Assembly: GCA_963698255.1 (NCBI GenBank)
Contig: CAVOQD010000011.1
Coordinates: 222,575-286,574, forward strand
Direction: 5' to 3'
Length of the DNA: 64,000 bases
Source: JAWKOK01 sp963698255
Lineage (GTDB): Bacteria; Chloroflexota; Anaerolineae; Caldilineales; Caldilineaceae
Below are positions 53,332-61,791 of this stretch, one piece after another; position 1 is the first letter of the stretch, and each line of letters opens with the position of its first letter. The notes under the pieces are model-generated. The model was not told the origin of the DNA and ran no database searches. It saw nothing but the letters and a program-made list of their open reading frames with translations. The translations under genes and the position numbers were made by a program.

Positions 53332-53613
53332 TCATTTTTGGACGAGGGGAAGCCACAACTGGTAGTCGATTACCGAGTCTTGGCCTTGAGGGTACAAAAA
53401 TCCGGCGGAAGTCTTGAAGTTCGCGCTGCTCGCCACGCCGGTGGCGGGTTGGCCAATGACTGCGGTGACCGAGTAGCCGGCGGAGTCGGCTGAGCCGCCG
53501 CCAAGTGTCACAAAGCGCTGCGAAATATCGGTGGTCGACGAGCGTGCCGACGCCATCCCCGCGGGCATCAACACCAGTACAAAAGCGAGAATCAACAGTC
53601 TGCGCTGCACCAT
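53332..53613 (-). CDS. Small secreted protein with LWLPLVQK C-terminus
   Basis: 93 residues. It starts MVQRRLLILAFVLVLMPAGMASA, a signal peptide. The mature part (TTDISQRFVTLGGGSADSAGYSVTAVIGQPATGVASSANFKTSAGFLYP) has no recognised domain; similar stretches precede larger beta-sandwich secreted proteins. It ends YQLWLPLVQK, sharing the form of LYLPQVVK (5083) and IYLPAIMK (31753). It is read in the same direction as, and 123 bases after, the secreted-type protein ending at 53737, so the two may be co-transcribed. Confidence 0.75.
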   Translation of the reverse strand: MVQRRLLILAFVLVLMPAGMASARSSTTDISQRFVTLGGGSADSAGYSVTAVIGQPATGVASSANFKTSAGFLYPQGQDSVIDYQLWLPLVQK

Positions 53614-53736
53614 TGTTTGCCTCCAAGTAGGTCACGCCACCAGCGTGACAAGCTCCACCAATCCAACAGATCGTGGAATTCCAGAACATCGTCCGACTGG
53701 TAGCCGGACCTACGATCTATGGGCTTAGTTCCGCCC

Positions 53737-54845
53737 CTAGTCGATGTCGATGAAGAGCGGAATCGTGTTGGTGTTCGGGTCGATGGGACCGGCGACCTTG
53801 CCCACGACGATGCCGTCGCCCCGTCTGCCGAAATCACAATCTTGCTGCCGATGGCCCAGTTGGCGCTGCGCGTCGCCAGGTCAGATCGGCGCAGCGTGCC
53901 GTTGCTCAGCCCGGCCAGATTGACGGCCGGCGCCAATCCGTCGGTGATGATGACGAGGTAGCCCATGGAAGCGATGGCGCCGGCTCCCGGCGCAAAGTCG
54001 ATGTATTCGCTGCCGTCTTCCAAGGCGACGGCTGTATCGGAAACAGCCTCCTTGGCAACACCGATGACGGTGTTGCGGATGCTATCGTTGACCTTGGCGA
54101 CTGCCAACATCGGCTGTCCATTTTCCTGTGATGGGGCGACGCCGACCATGGCCACGAGGTCGCCCGGCTCGATGGCTGTATCGCCTAGATTGACGACCAA
54201 AGACTGGCTGTTGGCCACACGATCGACATAGGACTGTGCACTGACGACGCCGGCGCCCCCAAAGTAGGCGTCGAAATAGCCATTGCCTTGCACGTACATG
54301 CCGCGATAGTTGTTGCTGAAAATGCGCGCCCCGTAGCCCTGTTCGCTCGCCGAATCGGTTCCTCGTGCATAGATTCCTTTGCCGCCTTCGAAGTAGCCGC
54401 CCTCGTTGTAGAAGCCGTAGCTGTCGGACGTATCTCCACGCCCGTAGACGCCCACGCCCTGGTTGCTCTGCCCGTAGACGCCGGGGGCCAAAATATTGGG
54501 ATGCGAGCGGTCACCGTTGCTGTATCCGTAAACGCCAATCCCGTTTGTGCTGTAGAAGTAGCCGGCATAGCCGCGATTGGCATCACTGCCGCCGTCGAAG
54601 CCGTAGACGGCATAGCCGTCGCTCGTCTGGCCGTAGATGGCACGGCCCGAATCGGCAAGGCCGTAGATGGCGTTGCCCGTTGTGGACTGGCCTGAGATCG
54701 CGCCCCGGTTGAAGGCGAAGGCATCGTTGTTCATCTGCACGTCGAGCAGATAGTTGTTGGAGATCGCAAACCGCTTTGCCCCTGCCATCCCTCTCAGATA
54801 CAATAGAGGCAGATCGGACGCTTTGACATCTGCGCACCAACTCAC
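53737..54845 (-). pseudogene. Glycine-rich 'xYGxS' repeat protein, one frame break near the C-terminus
   Basis: About 369 residues if repaired. The N-terminal half is a run of short repeats of the form G-x-A-I/V-Y-G-x-S/T (GNAIYGLADSGRAIYGQTSDGYAVYG ...), like trimeric beta-helix fibre proteins. Then comes a conserved C-terminal unit (GDTAIEPGDLVAMVGV, NTVIGVAKEAV, GSKIVIS). The frame breaks at about 53833: inserting one G in GGGG continues as DGIVVGKVAGPIDPNTNTIPLFIDID and stops at 53737. Here a base seems lost, unlike the other genes. The start is unsure: GTG at 54845 or ATG at 54788; no signal peptide is visible, so the N-terminus may be truncated. Confidence 0.6.
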
Positions 54846-54864
54846 GAATCCGAGGTGAATCCCG

Positions 54865-55320
54865 TTGACCTACGAAACCATCATTTTGGAATATGCGTCG
54901 GAGCCGTTCGAAACCTTCCTTAACCAGAAGATCAGGGAATTCAACAACGAGCTTTCGCCCCATCATCTCGAAGCCCGCAAGTCTGGCGCGATCAAGGCGC
55001 TCAATATCATTGTGAAGAACGAGTGCGGAGAGACGGTGGGCGGACTGGCAGCCAGCACTTACTGGGATTGGCTGGATATTGACAATCTCTATCTCCCGGA
55101 GGATCTGCGGGGAGACGGACTCGGCGCTGCGCTGCTCCGGCGGGCCGAAGCGATTGCCGCCGGCCGCGGCTGCACCCGTTGCTTCCTGACCACGTTCGAG
55201 TTCCAGGCCCGCCAATTCTACGAGCGCCAAGGATACTACGTAACGGGCAAGTTGGAAGACTATCCGCCCGGCTCGACCTACTACTGGATGCGCAAGGAAC
55301 TAACATGGACATCAAGATAG
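54865..55320 (+). CDS. GNAT-family N-acetyltransferase 1 of 3
   Basis: 151 residues. The TTG start at 54865 follows GAGGTG. Central blocks: ALNIIVKNECGETVGGLAASTYWDWLDIDNLYLPEDLRGDGLGAALLRRAEAIA (acetyl-CoA site R-G-D-G-L-G) and FLTTFEFQARQFYERQGYYVTGKLEDYPPGSTYYWMRKEL. The DIDNLYL-PEDLRG-x-G pattern and the C-terminal tail are of the type found in small-molecule acetyltransferases; the acceptor is unknown. It overlaps the next GNAT gene by 16 bases. Divergent from the YG-repeat gene, with about 20 bases between the start codons. Confidence 0.85.
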   Translation: MTYETIILEYASEPFETFLNQKIREFNNELSPHHLEARKSGAIKALNIIVKNECGETVGGLAASTYWDWLDIDNLYLPEDLRGDGLGAALLRRAEAIAAGRGCTRCFLTTFEFQARQFYERQGYYVTGKLEDYPPGSTYYWMRKELTWTSR

Positions 55321-55787
55321 ACGATCTGCGCAGCCCTGAGATCGCAAACCTGTTGCAGGAACATCTGCACAATATGGCGCTACACTCACCGCCGGAAAGC
55401 ATGCATGCGCTGGATTTAGAGAGGCTGCGCAAGCCTGGGATCACGTTCTGGACAGGCTGGGAAAATGGCGAACTGGTGGCCTGTGGCGCGCTCAAACAAT
55501 TGGATACCCAACATGGCGAGATCAAGTCGATGCGAACTGCCGCCGGTCACCTGAGGAAAGGCTATGCGGCCAGCCTACTGCGCCATATCCTGGATGAAGC
55601 GAGGCGACGATCGTATCGGCAGGTGAGCCTTGAGACCGGCTCAATGCAGGCGTTTGAAGCGGCGCGTATACTATACACCCGTTTTGGATTTCAACCATGC
55701 GGACCATTCGCAGACTACATCGAAGATCCGCACAGCGTCTTCATGACCATCGAGTTGATGGACGCAGATGGGAACCATACAACTTGA
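55305..55787 (+). CDS. GNAT-family N-acetyltransferase 2 of 3
   Basis: 160 residues. The start at 55305 (MDIKIDDLRSPEIANLLQEH) lies inside the preceding gene and follows AAGGA. Core: GITFWTGWENGELVACGALKQLDTQHGEIKSMRTAAGHLRKGYAASLLRHILDEAR (R/K-G-x-A site) and VSLETGSMQAFEAARILYTRFGFQPCGPFADY, the pattern of putative YsnE/PhnO-like acetyltransferases. The 3' end overlaps the next start codon (TTGA). Confidence 0.88.
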   Translation: MDIKIDDLRSPEIANLLQEHLHNMALHSPPESMHALDLERLRKPGITFWTGWENGELVACGALKQLDTQHGEIKSMRTAAGHLRKGYAASLLRHILDEARRRSYRQVSLETGSMQAFEAARILYTRFGFQPCGPFADYIEDPHSVFMTIELMDADGNHTT

Positions 55788-56305
55788 ATATACAGCTTGT
55801 CGGGGTAGACGAAGCGGAGAAGTCGGTACTGCGCCAGCTTTTGGAGTTATACATCTATGACTTCAGCGAATACGATCAGGCCGATGTCAATCAACACGGC
55901 CTCTACGGATACGCCTATCTTGACCTCTACTGGACACAAGAGGCGCGGCATCCTTTCTTCATCGTAGTCGATGGGAAGCTTGCGGGGTTTGTGCTCGTCA
56001 GCGACCACTGCCGCGTGCTGGACGGCCGCAACGCCCGCTCGATCTCAGAATTTTTCGTCATGCGCAAGCATCGTAGAAAAGGCGTCGGCAAGCTTGTCGC
56101 CTGGCAGATATTTGACCTGTTCCCCGGCCAATGGGAAGTGGGTCAATATGACAAGAACCAAGCGGCCAAGATTTTCTGGGAGCAGGTCATCGGGGCGTAC
56201 ACCAACGGCAATTTCACAAAAGAACAGGTCATAACGGACGGCTGGGCAGGACAGGTGCTGATCTTCGAGAATCGATCGATCGTGGCGCACGGTTCCGCCA
56301 AATAA
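55784..56305 (+). CDS. GNAT-family N-acetyltransferase 3 of 3
   Basis: 173 residues. The TTG start at 55784 overlaps the previous TGA. It reads MNIQLVGVDEAEKSVLRQLLELYIYDFSEYDQADVNQHGLYGYAYLDLYW, then FFIVVDGKLAGFVLVSD, SISEFFVMRKHRRKGVGKLVAWQIFDLFPGQWEV (acetyl-CoA site R-R-K-G-V-G) and a C-terminal FWEQVIGAYTNGNF. This subgroup resembles 'predicted acetyltransferase' COG5628. Three GNAT genes overlapping in a row imply joint translation; the substrates are unknown. Confidence 0.88.
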   Translation: MNIQLVGVDEAEKSVLRQLLELYIYDFSEYDQADVNQHGLYGYAYLDLYWTQEARHPFFIVVDGKLAGFVLVSDHCRVLDGRNARSISEFFVMRKHRRKGVGKLVAWQIFDLFPGQWEVGQYDKNQAAKIFWEQVIGAYTNGNFTKEQVITDGWAGQVLIFENRSIVAHGSAK

Positions 56306-56315
56306 GGAGACACCT

Positions 56316-58337
56316 ATGAGCGAACTACGCATCGAAACTTGGACCATGCCCGCGGCCGATCTCGGACCGCAGAACCCGCTTCCGCCTCTGCGCCCGGCCC
56401 GCGATGTCCACGGCATCACCGAGGCGCCCGGCGTGCCGGATGACATGGTCGCCAACATGGCCTATGGCCGCGTCGACACGCCGCTGCCCTACACCATGCA
56501 AGATCGCTACGACCGCGACCGCAAGCCGCGCGACTTCCGCGTGGCCGTGCTGGAGAACGAGACGTTGCGCGCAACCTTCTTGCTCGAAATGGGCGGCCGT
56601 CTCTGGTCGCTGTTCCACAAGCCCAGCGGACGAGAACTGCTCAGCGTCAACCCGGTCTTTCAGCCCGCCAACCTGGCCATTCGCAATGCCTGGTTCAGCG
56701 GCGGCGTGGAATGGAATATCGGCACCATCGGCCACTGCCCCTTCACCTGCTCGCCGCTCTTCGCCGCCCGCGGCGAACGAGATGGCGGCACGCCGGTCCT
56801 GCGAATGTACGAGTGGGAGCGCATTCGTCGCACCCCCTTCCAGATCGACGCCTATCTGCCCGACGGCTCACCGGTTCTCTTCGTGCGCGTAAGCATCTCC
56901 AATCCTCACGATCATGATACACCCATGTACTGGTGGTCCAACATGGCCGCGCCTGAATCGCCGGAGACCCGCGTCATCGCGCCGGCCACCTCAGCCTACA
57001 GTTTCGGCTATCAGGCGGGCAGTCTCTACGTGGCGCCGATCCCCGAGGTCGACGGAACCGACGTCAGCTATACCACCAACGTGACCCGGGCCGCCGACTT
57101 TTTCTTTCACATGACGGACGGCGAACGCCATTGGATCACGGCGCTGGACGGCCAGGGCAAGGGGTTGATCCAGGCATCGACGCCCCGGCTTCAGGGCCGC
57201 AAGCTCTTCCTGTGGGGTCAGAGTTCCGGCGGCCGCGCCTGGCAGACCTTCCTCTCACAGCCGGGCGTGACCTACCTGGAGATCCAGGCCGGGCTGGCCC
57301 GCACCCAGACCGAGCATCTGCGCATGCCGCCGCAGACAATGTGGACTTGGCTCGAAGCCTACGGTCTGATGGAAGCGGACGCCGAGGCCGTTCACGGCCA
57401 AGACTGGAGTGTCGCCCAGTCCGCCGTCCGAGCGCCGCTGGACGCGCTGATCTCGGAAGCTGAGATGGAGGCCGAGCACCAAGCAAGCGCGGCCTGGGCC
57501 GGCAACGCCCCAATTGAGATCCTCCAGACCGGCTCGGGCTGGGGCGCGCTGGAGCAGATCCGCCGCCAAGCCGACAGTTCGCCGGCATCCACTGCGACAA
57601 GCATACTCTTCTCGCAGGAAAACCTGGACACCGAGCAGGCGCCCTGGTTGGCCCTGCTGCGCGACGGCGCTTTCCCCGAGCTTGACGCCGAGGTCGAGCC
57701 CCTGGGCTACATGGTCCAGGACGAGTGGCGTGACCTGCTTGAGCAGTCCATGGCGGACGGGCGCAGCCAAAACTGGGCGGCTTGGTATCATCTGGGCGTG
57801 ATGCTCTATGCCATTGACGACTTGGATGGCGCTCGCGTCGCCTGGGAACAGTCGATCGAGCTTCAGCCCACGCCCTGGGCGAGGCGCAATCTCGCTCTGC
57901 TTGACCAACTTCAAGGCGATCTTGATGCCGCCGCCGCCGGCTACGTCGTCGCCTGTCGCCAACGGCCATCGCTTCTGCCGTTGGCCGCAGAGTGTGGCGC
58001 CACGCTGATCCAGGCCGGACGATCCGAAACATGGTTATCGCTGCTCAACGACCTGCCCGATCCGGTGCGCAACGCCGGGCGCATTCGCTTGCTCGAAGCC
58101 CAGGCAGCGCTGTCCGTCGGCGACTTCGCCCGTGTCGAGACAATCTTCGCCGATCCGCCCGTTGTCGCCGACCTGCGCGAGGGCGAGCGCTCGCTGTCGC
58201 AACTCTGGTTCGAGTTCCACGAGCGGCGGCTGAGCGCCGAGGAAGGGCGGCAGATCGACGATATGCTGCGGGCACGAGTGCGCCGTGAGTTTCCGGTCCC
58301 GCAGGCAATCGACTTCCGCATGTCCGTGGAAGAATAG
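56316..58337 (+). CDS. DUF5107 protein with TPR-like C-terminus
   Basis: 673 residues. AAGGAG precedes the ATG at 56316. The N-terminal ~45-340 region is DUF5107 (ENETLRATFLLEMGGRLWSLFHKPSGRELLSVNPVFQPANLAIRNAWFSGGVEWNIG, then NPHDHDTPMYWWSNMAAPE), a beta-sandwich found in carbohydrate-related proteins. Residues ~460-670 form TPR-like helices (AAWYHLGVMLYAIDDLDGARVAWEQSIELQPTPWARRNLALL). No signal peptide is seen. DUF5107 proteins are often near sugar metabolism genes, but the neighbours here are three acetyltransferases, which does not point to a pathway. Confidence 0.85.
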   Translation: MSELRIETWTMPAADLGPQNPLPPLRPARDVHGITEAPGVPDDMVANMAYGRVDTPLPYTMQDRYDRDRKPRDFRVAVLENETLRATFLLEMGGRLWSLFHKPSGRELLSVNPVFQPANLAIRNAWFSGGVEWNIGTIGHCPFTCSPLFAARGERDGGTPVLRMYEWERIRRTPFQIDAYLPDGSPVLFVRVSISNPHDHDTPMYWWSNMAAPESPETRVIAPATSAYSFGYQAGSLYVAPIPEVDGTDVSYTTNVTRAADFFFHMTDGERHWITALDGQGKGLIQASTPRLQGRKLFLWGQSSGGRAWQTFLSQPGVTYLEIQAGLARTQTEHLRMPPQTMWTWLEAYGLMEADAEAVHGQDWSVAQSAVRAPLDALISEAEMEAEHQASAAWAGNAPIEILQTGSGWGALEQIRRQADSSPASTATSILFSQENLDTEQAPWLALLRDGAFPELDAEVEPLGYMVQDEWRDLLEQSMADGRSQNWAAWYHLGVMLYAIDDLDGARVAWEQSIELQPTPWARRNLALLDQLQGDLDAAAAGYVVACRQRPSLLPLAAECGATLIQAGRSETWLSLLNDLPDPVRNAGRIRLLEAQAALSVGDFARVETIFADPPVVADLREGERSLSQLWFEFHERRLSAEEGRQIDDMLRARVRREFPVPQAIDFRMSVEE

Positions 58338-58341
58338 AATG

Positions 58342-58390
58342 GTGTGTCGTGTGGGTTGTGCCCTGGCAGGGCACAACCCACACGACACAC
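58342..58390. repeat. Perfect 23-bp hairpin after the DUF5107 gene
   Basis: 58342-58364 (GTGTGTCGTGTGGGTTGTGC...) and 58368-58390 are exact complements with a three-base GGC loop. It lies four bases after the stop. There is no T-tract, so it is a palindromic repeat that may also protect mRNA ends. Confidence 0.85.
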
Positions 58391-58630
58391 CCAAACATAA
58401 CGCCCCTACGCCATCCTTATCGCCGCTTTCTTGTCAAATGATTGGGCGGACTGTAGAATACCCCATGCATTTTAAGTAGAAAGGGATCGACAAGCCGGGC
58501 GTTTTTCAGGGGCGCGGGCAATTGGTCTTTTTCAATGGCGTTTTGGGGAACCTACAACCGGCACACCTGGGGCATTGAGCTTCCATTTTGTCTGCCGGAT
58601 ACGATGTCCCAACCAACCAAGGAACGCACG

Positions 58631-58843
58631 ATGGCAAAGCAACAGTACAACGACAACACCTGGCAGGAAAACCCCGACGATGTGATCCTGCTCGTCAATC
58701 ACTCAAGCAACAACTACATCCTTGAAATGCCCAGTGGGCGTTGCCGACTGGACGCGGGCAGGACATTGCGTACGCTGCGTTCCGTGATCAAGATTCCCCA
58801 GGTGCGCGAACTCGTTGAACAGGGCGTTCTGACCATCGAGTAA
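58631..58843 (+). CDS. Small protein of unknown function upstream of polA
   Basis: 70 residues: MAKQQYNDNTWQENPDDVILLVNHSSNNYILEMPSGRCRLDAGRTLRTLRSVIKIPQVRELVEQGVLTIE. The start at 58631 follows AAGGA; an ATG at 58604 is an alternative. It is beta-rich at first (LLVNHSSNNYILEMPSGR), then a helix (VRELVEQGV). I do not recognise the family. It lies 25 bases before polA on the same strand, so it is probably co-transcribed with it. Confidence 0.6.
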   Translation: MAKQQYNDNTWQENPDDVILLVNHSSNNYILEMPSGRCRLDAGRTLRTLRSVIKIPQVRELVEQGVLTIE

Positions 58844-58868
58844 CTCTTCTCTTTCTGATCGGACAACC

Positions 58869-61655
58869 ATGTCAACACTGCTACTGATCGACGGCCATTC
58901 TCAGGCCTACCGGGCCTATTTTGGGATGAAGACGCCGCTATCGACCCGCGAGGGCGAGTTGACCAATGCGGTCTTCGGTTTCACGCGCAAGCTCTTCAGC
59001 GTGCTCAAGGAGTACAAGCCTGAATATGTGGCCGTGGCCTTCGACCTGGGCGACACCTGGCGTCATGCCGAGTTCGAGGAGTACAAGGCGACGCGCGATC
59101 ACATGCCCGACGACATGCGCAGCCAGATCGAACGCATCCAGGAAGTGCTGACCGCGCTCAACATCCCCATCATCACCATGCCCGACTACGAGGCCGATGA
59201 TGTGCTGGGCACGCTGGCCAAACGCGCTGCCGAGCAAGATGTCGATGTGCTGATCCTGACCGGCGACCGCGACATGTTTCAGTTGGTCGACGACCGGGTC
59301 CAGATCCTCTACACGTCCGGCGGGCCGAGCCCCAAGACGTCGGTCTATGGGCTGGCTGAGATCCAGCAGCGTTACGAGATGACGCCCGACCAGTTTCTTC
59401 AGCTCAAGGCGCTGACCGGCGACTCGTCGGATAATATTCCGGGCGTGCCCGGTGTGGGCGACAAGACGGCGATCAAGTTTCTGAAGCAGTACGGCACGAT
59501 CGACAACCTGTATGCCCATGTGGACGAGATCAAGGGGCCGAAGACGCAGCAGAACCTCATCGAAGCCGAGCCGGATGTGCGGCGCAACGAGCGGCTCATG
59601 ACCATCGTCACCGACCTGGACCTGACCTTCGACGCCGACGCCTGCCGCGTGCGCGACTACGACGCCGAAAAGGTCGCGGCCATCTTTGGCGAACTGGAAT
59701 TCCACAGCCTGCTCAAGGAACTGCCCGACGCGGCCGGCGAGTCGATCCAGGATTCTTCGGGTCAAATGTCGCTCTTCGGCGGCGATAAGGCTGCCGCAAC
59801 TGAGCCTGCTGAACCGCCCAACGACTATCTGATGGTCCAGGACGAAGCCACGCTGGCCCAGGTTGTCAGTGCGCTGCAATCGGCCGAGCGGCTGAGCTTT
59901 GACGTCGAGACCGACAGCACCGACGCCATGCAGGCCACGCTGGTCGGCCTGGGCGTTGCCTGGGCGCACGGTCAGGCGGCCTACATCCCGGTCGCCCACG
60001 GTGAAGGCGCGCAGTTGCCCTGGGCGGTCACCCGTGCCGCGCTCCAGCCCTTCTTCGCCGACGCCGATCTGCCCAAGCTGGCCCACAACGCCAAATACGA
60101 TCTGACCGTCTGTCTACGCCACGGCCTGGATGTGGCCGGCGACATCGACGACTCCATGACCATCGCCTGGCTGCTCGACCCGTCCAGCCGCTCGCTGGGC
60201 TTGAAGGCTCAGGCGTTGTCCATACTGGGCGTGCAGATGACCGAGTTGACCGATCTGATCGGCAGCGGGCGCAAACAGATCACCATGGACAAGGTCGACA
60301 TCGAACGGGCCGGGGCGTATTGCGGCGCTGACGTCGACTACACGTTGCAGATCTACGACAAGCTGATGCCCCGTCTCCAGGAGTCGGGCATGATGCCGCT
60401 CTACGTCGAAGTCGAGCGCCCGCTGGTGCGGGTGTTGACCGACATGGAGATGGCCGGCATTTCGCTCGATGTCGACTTTCTGGCCGAGATGTCGCAACGA
60501 CTGGGCAGCCGCCTGGTCGAGCTGACCGACAGCCTTTTTGAGATCGTGGGCCACTCGTTCAATCTGCGCAGCACCCAACAGTTGAGCCAGGTGCTTTTTG
60601 AGGAGATGGACTTCCCGACCAAGGGTCTCAAGAAGACCTCATCGGGCAACTACAGCACCGCTGTCGGTGTGCTGGAGAAGTTGGCCGCCAAGTCCGATGA
60701 GTTGAGCGAGGATCAGCAGAAGGTGCTGACCATCATGTTTGAGCAGCGCCAGCTTGAGAAGCTGCGCGGCACCTATGTGGACGCGCTGCCGGTGCTGGTC
60801 AACCCGGAGACGGGTCGCGTGCACACCAGTTTCAATCAGACCGGCGCGGTCACCGGACGTATGAGCAGCAGCAACCCGAACCTGCAGAACATTCCCATCC
60901 GCACGGATCTGGGCCGCGAGATCCGCAAGGCCTTTGTGCCGGCCGAGGGTTGGCTGCTGGTCGCCGCCGACTACAGTCAGGTCGAGCTGCGAGTGCTGGC
61001 CCATGTTGCCCAGGAGCCGGCGCTGATCGAAGCCTTCCGCGCCGACCAGGACATCCATGTCGCCACGGCGTCGCGCCTCTTTGGCGTGGCCATCGAGGAC
61101 GTGGATCGTGAACAACGCGGTGTGGCCAAGACCATCAATTTCGCCACGGTCTACGGCTCCAGCGCCTTTGGCATCTCCAGCCGCACCGAGATGGGGCCCA
61201 AGGAAGCGCAGCAATTTTTGGATCAATATTTCGCCATGTACCCGCGCATCCGCAGCTACATCGACGAGACCATCGCCCAGGCCAATGAACAGGGCTATGT
61301 GGAAACGCTGCTGGGGCGCAAACGTTTCTTCCCGGAACTGAGCAACCCTCGGCTGCCCTACAACCAGCGACAGGCCATCGAACGTGCGGCCATCAACGCG
61401 CCCATCCAGGGCACGGCTGCCGATATCATGAAGATCGCACTGGACCGACTCCACACTCGCTTGCGTACCGAGGGCTATCAGGCCCGCATGTTGTTGCAGG
61501 TGCACGATGAAGTGGTGCTGGAAGCGCCGCCTGCCGAGTGCGAGGGATTGGTAGTCCTGATCCGAGAGACCATGGAGTCGGCCTATCAGTTGGACGTGCC
61601 ACTGAAAGCCGACGTCGAGATCGGGCCAAACTGGTACGATCAAGAACCGGCGTGA
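58869..61655 (+). CDS. polA: DNA polymerase I
   Basis: 928 residues, all three domains present. The 5'-nuclease (~1-300) has YEADDVLGTLA, GDRDMFQLV and GDSSDNIPGVPGVGDKTA. The 3'-5' exonuclease (~320-510) keeps its residues: FDVETDST (D-x-E), HNAKYDL and YCGADVDYT, so proofreading looks active. The polymerase (~540-928) has AADYSQVELRVLAHVAQEP (motif A), RGVAKTINFATVYGSSAFG (O-helix R-x3-K-x3-F) and LLQVHDEVVLEAP (motif C). Phe at the key O-helix position predicts discrimination against dideoxynucleotides. The frame is intact over 2.8 kb. It is used in repair and Okazaki fragment maturation. Confidence 0.95.
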   Translation: MSTLLLIDGHSQAYRAYFGMKTPLSTREGELTNAVFGFTRKLFSVLKEYKPEYVAVAFDLGDTWRHAEFEEYKATRDHMPDDMRSQIERIQEVLTALNIPIITMPDYEADDVLGTLAKRAAEQDVDVLILTGDRDMFQLVDDRVQILYTSGGPSPKTSVYGLAEIQQRYEMTPDQFLQLKALTGDSSDNIPGVPGVGDKTAIKFLKQYGTIDNLYAHVDEIKGPKTQQNLIEAEPDVRRNERLMTIVTDLDLTFDADACRVRDYDAEKVAAIFGELEFHSLLKELPDAAGESIQDSSGQMSLFGGDKAAATEPAEPPNDYLMVQDEATLAQVVSALQSAERLSFDVETDSTDAMQATLVGLGVAWAHGQAAYIPVAHGEGAQLPWAVTRAALQPFFADADLPKLAHNAKYDLTVCLRHGLDVAGDIDDSMTIAWLLDPSSRSLGLKAQALSILGVQMTELTDLIGSGRKQITMDKVDIERAGAYCGADVDYTLQIYDKLMPRLQESGMMPLYVEVERPLVRVLTDMEMAGISLDVDFLAEMSQRLGSRLVELTDSLFEIVGHSFNLRSTQQLSQVLFEEMDFPTKGLKKTSSGNYSTAVGVLEKLAAKSDELSEDQQKVLTIMFEQRQLEKLRGTYVDALPVLVNPETGRVHTSFNQTGAVTGRMSSSNPNLQNIPIRTDLGREIRKAFVPAEGWLLVAADYSQVELRVLAHVAQEPALIEAFRADQDIHVATASRLFGVAIEDVDREQRGVAKTINFATVYGSSAFGISSRTEMGPKEAQQFLDQYFAMYPRIRSYIDETIAQANEQGYVETLLGRKRFFPELSNPRLPYNQRQAIERAAINAPIQGTAADIMKIALDRLHTRLRTEGYQARMLLQVHDEVVLEAPPAECEGLVVLIRETMESAYQLDVPLKADVEIGPNWYDQEPA

Positions 61656-61662
61656 AAAGGAC

Positions 61663-61753
61663 GATAGACCGCGGATTAGGCGGATTCTCGCTGATATTGC
61701 TGTTTTAAAAAATCCGCGGATATCCGCCTAATCCGTTATATCCGCGGTCTATC
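61663..61753. repeat. Palindromic repeat, 'GATAGACCGCGG' family, copy 2
   Basis: The left arm (61663-61685) matches that at 1759-1781 base for base. The right arm 61722-61753 is its complement interrupted by an extra GTTATATCCGC-type segment (about 61736-61744), as if a partial duplication occurred. It lies between polA and argS, 38 bases before the argS start. Confidence 0.85.
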
Positions 61754-61791
61754 AGTTTTTGTTACGAAGCTTAAGGATGGCATAGAGAGAT

